DNA from: Syncephalastrum monosporum B8922
Lineage: Eukaryota > Mucoromycota > Mucoromycetes > Mucorales > Syncephalastraceae
Direction of reading: 5' to 3'
NCBI GenBank assembly: GCA_000697355.1
Contig: JNEN01000724.1
Location: 1 to 64,000, forward strand
DNA length: 64,000 nucleotides
Of this stretch, positions 57,763-64,000 are shown piece by piece (within the stretch, counting starts at the first letter, position 1; the number at the start of each line of letters is the position of its first letter). The notes under the pieces are model-generated. The model was not told the origin of the DNA and did no database searches. It saw only the letters and a list, made by a program, of their open reading frames with translations. The translations under genes and the position numbers were made by a program.

Positions 57763-59611
57763 ATTCGCAATGACAGAGGAGGAGAGGGAAAAGATATGAA
57801 AGCTGCGTTCTTATTTTCGCTCAGCTCAAACGAATGTAAGGGAGAAGGAAAAAAAAAAATTCGGGTGCCGCTGACCCGCCTTTTGGGGCCATAGGTGTGC
57901 CAGGCCCCCAACCACCTTCTTTTTGACCGACTGCACAGCTGGTTCCTCTTGCCCAATTCGGTGACTATTCCATCCGCCACACATTGATCATTGCCGAAAA
58001 TAAATCTTAGCGTTGCCTTTTAGAAATGATTGTGTATTGTGTGTTGCTATGTGTATTTTTAATGGAAGGCCCATCAGCAAAACCCAATGTTGTTCGCTGG
58101 GTTAGCATATGACACGCAGCCAACGAGTTTAGGGATAGACAATAGGTGAGACTAATGCAAATACCCATAAACCTCAATAAGTTCCTTCTTGGCTCACAGC
58201 GACCTGTTCCAGATAAACGTTTCCTTAATTTTCTGAACAAACACTTAAAGAAAGTACGATCCAGCAAAAGACCAAATGGATAGTGACGGCGCTGGCAAAG
58301 GATTTCCTTGATATGGATCGGTGCTCCATCGGCGGCAAAAGCGGTAGCAGAGACGAACGTCAGGAAATCTTTTTTCTTTTTTTTTCTATGGAAAGAAGCC
58401 GGAAATATGTTGCCCTTGAGGTTCTACCCCAACCCCGTTCACCCCGCTGAAACGCGGCCACTCGCGTGACATGCCAAATGTCCAGCCACAACAAAAAAAG
58501 AAAAACCCAATGGGATCTCTGCTAAAGGCACGCATATATCTTTACCACGCCCACGCGCGTGCGCATGCCTATGCTTGTGTGTGCGCCTGTAGAACCTTAT
58601 CCGAGACGGGTGATGCAAAGTTGACACTTGAAAGAAGCCCCAGGATGAATGGGGGCGTAGCACTCTTCCCCACATTGGCGCATTACGTTGTCTCGCCCCT
58701 TTCCAGAGAACTCAGCATAAGGGCAGTGTGACCTACCTGATGCTTTCTACTTCTTTCTTTTTTTAATATTCGGCGGTTGGGGCACTTTTCCCCATTGTTC
58801 TAGACTTCAAAATCGGACCGAACATCCGTTGTTAATTACCTACCATATGCTCTCCAACCTCTTATCCGGAAACAGGCTGCGATATGAGACGAGTGGATGC
58901 ATGTACGAGTGTGGTTATATGTTTATTAAATATTCAGTGTTGCGGATTAAAACCGCTGTGTGCCGTCCTCGGACAGGTCGACAGTTTATGTCCTGCTTAG
59001 GATAGAGGGTGCATAGTTCAGTCGGTGTTTCACCCCGACGTCCCAGATATCAAGCTCTGCATGACAACGTCGTGCTCCTATTGCATCCTATTGATAGCTT
59101 GGATGGATTGAGAGAGCAGCCCGCATTGCATGTCAGCACTTGTGAGTATGAGTGTGCTAGGCTTGCCCTTTTGTATACTATATCTTCAGCGCCCACAGCT
59201 GATTCGGCATCTCACAGAAGCGCACCACGATGCTGCGCTGCCATCGGCACCACCAGCGGAATGATTCGCTCCATGATCTTGATGCCGTTACTGTTTGGCA
59301 CCGAGAAAGACCAAACGTGCAGCTAACCAATACAGCTCAGACCATGTAGAGATAAACAGGTGAAACATCAACCTCGCAAGTCAACAAAGTAAACACTGCA
59401 GCATCATGCGTCCCCCGAAAACCTTTTCACTTGGTCAAATACATGGCGCGATTCCTCACCGTCATTATATTCGCCTGAAGTCTCCAGCAGTAACAGCTTG
59501 AAACCGCCGTCTGCTTTGTACGCGACATCGTCATTGTCGTAGGACAGGATAGAAAGGAAGGTATACAAGACTAAGAAAGCTAATGGACTCTTGCTTGGTG
59601 CTATGCCTTTA

Positions 59612-60435
59612 TTAGAAGGAAATGGTGAACGTCGCTAGGGATCCTCGGATAGCATAAAATGGAGAAGCCGTACTGGATGATACGCTCTCCTTCTGGACTG
59701 AACAGCATTTAAAGGCGTCGGCGATACGGTTTTTGATTCTCACATATTCGCCTCGGATTACGCGGTAGATACGCCTGCCCAAAATCGGCGTCACTGCCGA
59801 TGTCCCATGATAATCCGATCGACAGCATGGAAAAGGCAGGACTGCTCCTGTGGTCGATGCCGGTCTTCTGCATAGCTTCCTGAGTGGTCGCAGCTCGCGA
59901 TGACTTGTCCGAGTGCATATACAGTATGTAGTAACGGCGGTGTTATTTGCTGAGGTCCGAGGTTCGACTTGCCCCGCTACTTTAGAGCTTGTCGTAGGTA
60001 AAGGCTGCTTGTCAATATCTGCTGCAGATTTGTACTGTACTGTATAGCAAGTTGTCAGCCGGGTAGCATTTATTGACGACACCGAATATACCTCAAATTC
60101 CGCCTGTAATCGGCTCAAGAGCGTCTTAGCATCGTCAGGAGACTCCGGGTTCCTCAACCATATTCTACATTCAAATTGTGTAATATCCTTGCGGAATCCT
60201 CGTTTCGTTTGGATGACATTGTCTGTTGTGGGACGCTGTCCAGTTCTCGATAACCATTGTTCGTTAAGGACCTACCTGCGCTGGATAGGAGGCTGAAGAT
60301 GCCGGAAATGTTGACCTCTGTATTGCGATGGGCAGCTACGTGGGCCCATAATATATGTGAAAGAAACGGTGGTCCGCTGTTGTCCAGCATAAAGCAGTCG
60401 AACTGAACAAAGAAGATATATTTATACACATGCAT
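59612..60435 (-). pseudogene. Possible hAT-like transposase relic
   Basis: Two overlapping minus-strand open stretches. One contains FSLLSSAGRSLTNNGYREL followed by SKRNED, which resembles the dimerisation region near the C-terminus of hAT transposases (FSxAGxxLTxxRxxL...LxxN). The other (RNPESPDDAKTLLSRLQAEFEV) continues from it after a frame change. There is no DDE core in view, and no TIRs were identified. Assignment is weak. Confidence 0.3.
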
Positions 60436-61465
60436 ATACTTTATTACTGTGTACAGTGCATGGACAACATTTTCTGTGTCTCACAAACGAGAAATAGAGC
60501 AACTCTTTTTACAAAGTAGGTGATGAATTTGAAGAATGGAGAACCCCATATCTGAGCTATCTGATTTTAGCGTATCCTCGAGGGGATTTTCGTGTCCAGT
60601 TGTCATGTAGTCCATTCACTATCTTACAATACTGCATTGCCTGAGAAGCACCCATTCTTGCGTTGAGAATTTGATAACCACATATTTCTTCCTGAGCGGT
60701 GCGTTTAGTGCCGCCTACTTTCAAAACTCTACCAAAAAATAACCGATTATGGTCGTCGTTTCACACCATTTGTCCGGATGCCCTAACGAGGCCACGCTAT
60801 CACTTTTGCCTCCCATCGCGCATCATTATGATTACTCAGAGCCAGATAAACTCATTTGGGATACGTTGAAAATCGGCAAGCTCTATAATATGTTGGAAGG
60901 CATCACAAGAACAGCATCCTTCTAAAATGCGCACTCCCTTGCTCTTCCAATACAATAGACTGTCGCTGTGACTGACTTCCTCTTGTAGCATACTCGGAAG
61001 CAATCATTATAATGTTTAGTATTCTGATGGACACCTTTCGTGTGCAAAGTATCTATTTACTACTAGCTGATGGGGCTGAGCATTTTATCTTTCAAGATTA
61101 TTGGAATACGATAAAATAAGTATCAGAGACCTCGTCCTTTCATGTTGCTCTGATCGCTTTGATTCGGCCATACCAGGTAGTATGTACAGTAGCCGCCCGG
61201 ATAAGATACACTTAGGTAAGTCATTATATTATGTTAGTTGTTACTTTATTTTCCACACCTCCAAATTTCTCGAACACCGCATTCACGTCTTGCTAACGGA
61301 CACGTATGCGGTCAGCGAAGCATCAATGACCCACTCGTTTGTGCGTGTCTCAGCAACACAAACAGACCCCGCCGATATCATCCTTTGCTTTTTGAATAAA
61401 CAGATAAAGTACATAAATGAGTTAATCTTGGCTGTATGCGTCATATTTCAATGAGAGAAAAGAGG

Positions 61466-61922
61466 CTAATTATATGCCATTTTACGAGGAGGCAGACAGG
61501 TGGTTTGGGATCCAATATAATCCTTATTAGATTCCCTTCTAAATCTGTTGTCAATAGAGCAGAGCTTGTGAGATTTATATGCGTGATACCCTACAGATAG
61601 AGCTCCACAAATAGATAACTGTAAACCGGGTAGTATTACTATCAATTTTATTAAGTCTCTCTTGAACTTTACCAAGGTTTACTTTACTTTTCCTACGAAG
61701 CCATTGTTTAGCAGAAGTTTGATAAGTTGCGTACTTGCTTATGCGGTCCTCCATTTTGTCAGCACACGAAACTGACCACGAGACCGCACTATTGAATGAA
61801 CAAACTCGGGTCCTCTCCAGACAACTTTTGGGGAGTTTGTTCGTCAGCAACAACTGTTCATAGCTTTCGGCTCCGAGACTGCTGCAGCATCGTCTTGATA
61901 ACAAAGTCTCACACACACACAT
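61466..61922 (-). pseudogene. Possible decayed mobile-element protein fragment
   Basis: A minus-strand frame contains KMEDRISKYATYQTSAKQWL followed by RRKSKVNLGKVQERL, a well-formed coding-like stretch with no recognised domain. It is broken by stops on both sides, and a second open stretch continues at 61675-61466 in another frame. From memory it resembles repeat-encoded proteins in early-diverging fungi, but I cannot name the family. Confidence 0.25.
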
Positions 61923-62263
61923 AAAGGTGGTTCATTCCTCATGTGTCAACTCAAACTTGGCCGGATAGCCTCAACCATCCAAGCTTCTATCAGGGAACTA
62001 GCGCGGTGGGTGCTAGCTATTGCTGAGAGCGTTTTCAACAAAGATTTATCACATTGCTCTGAGGTCCGATAATACATCTGGATCATTTTTGTTAAAAAGA
62101 GCGTCATCATGCAGAAGGTTTACTATCTACTGACTACAATGATCCCAATAAAAAGACATACTTGTGTCATCAGAACAATTACCAGCGAACAAATTGCATA
62201 TAAAAAGAGAGAAGAAAAACGGCGGACGAAGCTTCTCAAGTCAAACATCATCTGTCCTTCTCA

Positions 62264-62548
62264 TTGGGCCAAATCGACATCATGTACCCAAGTCTGAAAA
62301 CGAATAGACAGCAACGCAGACCCCGCAGGATTGACCAAGGCCGTGTGTCCAAGGACAAGTCTCCTCGCTGCCGTATCGTGAACATCGAAGACGCAGAAAA
62401 CATTCATTCCCAGCAAGGTCGTGGTCGCCCATATTATCGTAATTCGGCCGGCTTGCCCTCGCAACGATTCGTCAAGGTCCATCCGGAAGGAGGTGGCGGT
62501 GGGGGCGGCGGGAGTAGCGGCTGCGGCGGGTGCTGTGTGATAAGCTGA
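62264..62548 (+). CDS. Small ORF with Gly run and Ras-like C-terminal CCVIS
   Basis: The 94-codon frame ends in a Gly run then SSGCGGCCVIS and a stop. The last four residues (CVIS) form a CAAX box for farnesylation, with an adjacent Cys that could be palmitoylated, as at the end of fungal Ras proteins. I find no GTPase motifs upstream. It could be an orphan last exon of a Ras-like gene, a small lipidated protein, or chance. Confidence 0.25.
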   Translation: MGQIDIMYPSLKTNRQQRRPRRIDQGRVSKDKSPRCRIVNIEDAENIHSQQGRGRPYYRNSAGLPSQRFVKVHPEGGGGGGGGSSGCGGCCVIS

Positions 62549-64000
62549 AGAACAACAATGTCAGCTGTTACATGCGAATTCACGTTAAGTTAGCAATGTC
62601 CCTTTCCGCCTATCTCCCAGCCTCTTGTAGCGCATGTAATTTGTCCCAATCATAGCATTTTCTTAGAGTTCTTTTACTCTCAATATCATTGGCCGCCTCT
62701 TTTCAGCAAGAAGGTCTACATAATATATTTACTCTTCATAATGTCAAGGGCAGCCGTGGGGTGTATTTAATGGTGCATTATCACTGGCTTTTATAGCGAG
62801 ATGACGTAGGGATAATCCTAGTACTTTATCCAAGCATAGCTGGTATGTTATGATAGACACTACGAGCTATAGCACTTCGAAAAGTCATAAAAATTTTGCA
62901 CAGTAGACATATGTAGCACATGCGCAAAAATATATCTATATTCCCAGATTAATGAAAAAAAGAATATAGAAGGCTGAAGTAATGAGGATGCTCTAAGTTC
63001 GACGACGGTGGTAAATGTGGTACTCAAATAGTCATGAAAAGTTTAACAGAAGGTGTATTAATGGCTGCTAATAAACATCTGTCATAAGGAGGAAGCAATA
63101 AGATTGTATATCTCGACGTTTCTGTTCTATTACTACGTATATACAAGAATATATGTAGCATACAGCTGACCTTGTGGCATCGAACCATAAAGATTTTGAT
63201 AAATGGGGCTTGAGGAAGCTCTCTCTTTCGCTCATTGGAGCAGTTAATATGTGCGTGTACTACTATGTCAGAGCTAACAAGATGTTTGAGAGCGAATTTA
63301 GATGCATGTCGTTCGTCGGAGTGACGGTTACCTTTGCCGTCAAGGGATACGGTGAAGTTGATTACTGTATATATCTGCAGATAGGGTCTTTAAATTTCAT
63401 TATCGAAGGGGTGGTAGTATAGGGCACGAAACTGACAAAGTTTCAATGTGTTGTAGTATCGGATCGACGTGCCTCAGTTTGAGATTTAACCGCGTCAGAG
63501 AGGCAAAAGGCTTGTGGAGACACCGCTTGCCTACTTTGCCCGCCCGTCTCTCGAGCAGAAATGCGCAGGTCGTGTAGAAATAAAGACGATTGAGTGAACT
63601 GGTGGCGAAAGACTTTGTCCAATGATTGATATCAGGCTAATATGGCTTCTTATATTCTACTCGCGTTGCGGATAGTTTTGTATGGACTATAGTCATATTC
63701 TGGTGTGTCTGGTTCTTTTGACCTTTCTCATACCAAATCATTTTCGGTTAAGCGTCAACAACAGACTGACAAAGCGAGAACGGTATGCAATATTGTCAGG
63801 CATAATCTACAACCGCCAAGTCGCTTGAGCAGAGCTGAGCACAAATGTATTCTCATAAGCTTGCGCTTTGTAATAGTTGTCTACATAACATACATATGTA
63901 AGAAGATCCCACTCAGAGCTTTGGGACCCAGGTTGAAGCACCCTCATATTGCGCTATACATAAACAGAGCCACGTGAAAACGAGTGCTGCACTCAGAGAC

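Larger units (their letters stand above)
57763..64000. other. Gene-poor, AT-rich terminal region with decayed repeats
   Basis: 6.2 kb in which I find no complete gene. Open frames are short and interrupted. Weak transposon-like relics are described separately at 59612-60435 and 61466-61922. A 94-codon frame at 62264-62548 is listed separately. Confidence 0.55.

Noticed and set aside
59005..59060. tRNA-like A-box (TAGTTCAGTCGG)
   Set aside because: No matching acceptor, anticodon or T stem and no B box could be drawn.

Overview
This window is eukaryotic and almost certainly comes from a filamentous fungus. Genes are dense and carry many short introns (about 50-120 nt) with GT/GC-AG borders and CTAAC-type branch points. 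Two velvet regulators are present, along with short CT-rich promoters, AT-rich spacers and fungal-type proteins (LARGE-like GT49, CYSTM, AreA GATA-like domain). The style and protein content suggest an early-diverging, Mucorales-like fungus; that placement is an inference. I joined exons by hand from reading frames and splice signals, and for almost every spliced gene the exon sum is divisible by three.

Left region (1-12.3 kb). This is an accessory, rearranged segment. Two copies of an unrecognised, intron-containing gene of about 1,020 codons lie in opposite orientation as arms of a long inverted repeat (about 1-3030 and 6460-10255 or further). Each copy carries a different frameshift, and the left copy also lacks the N-terminal quarter. 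The spacer holds a decayed trimethyllysine dioxygenase (TMLH) fragment, a tRNA-Arg(UCU) and a 239-bp mariner-type MITE. The intact TMLH gene lies just beyond the right arm.

Metabolic block (10.9-16.8 kb, all on the minus strand): TMLH, ketopantoate hydroxymethyltransferase (panB) and an ALDH9-like aldehyde dehydrogenase. TMLH and an ALDH9-type enzyme catalyse the first and third steps of carnitine biosynthesis. A probable transposon relic follows (16.9-17.8 kb).

Central housekeeping block (18-57.8 kb): a fused cyclic-nucleotide-binding/F-box/LRR protein, a homeodomain protein, a 14-exon DHA2-type MFS transporter, an ACOT9-like thioesterase, an FG-GAP protein, ornithine carbamoyltransferase, DHBP synthase (riboflavin), an unknown proline-rich protein, a class III CoA-transferase (SUGCT-like), velvet protein 1, threonyl-tRNA synthetase, velvet protein 2 (VelB-like), a TBC RabGAP with coiled coil, a START protein, a LARGE-like GT49 protein, two CYSTM proteins and an AreA GATA-like-domain protein.

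Right region (57.8-64 kb) is gene-poor and AT-rich, with weak transposase-like relics and one small ORF ending in a Ras-like CCVIS tail.

Two gene-structure themes recur. GC-AG introns are frequent (6 of about 75 inferred introns). Microexons of 5, 12, 14, 15 and 22 nt are required to keep the reading frame of otherwise normal proteins.
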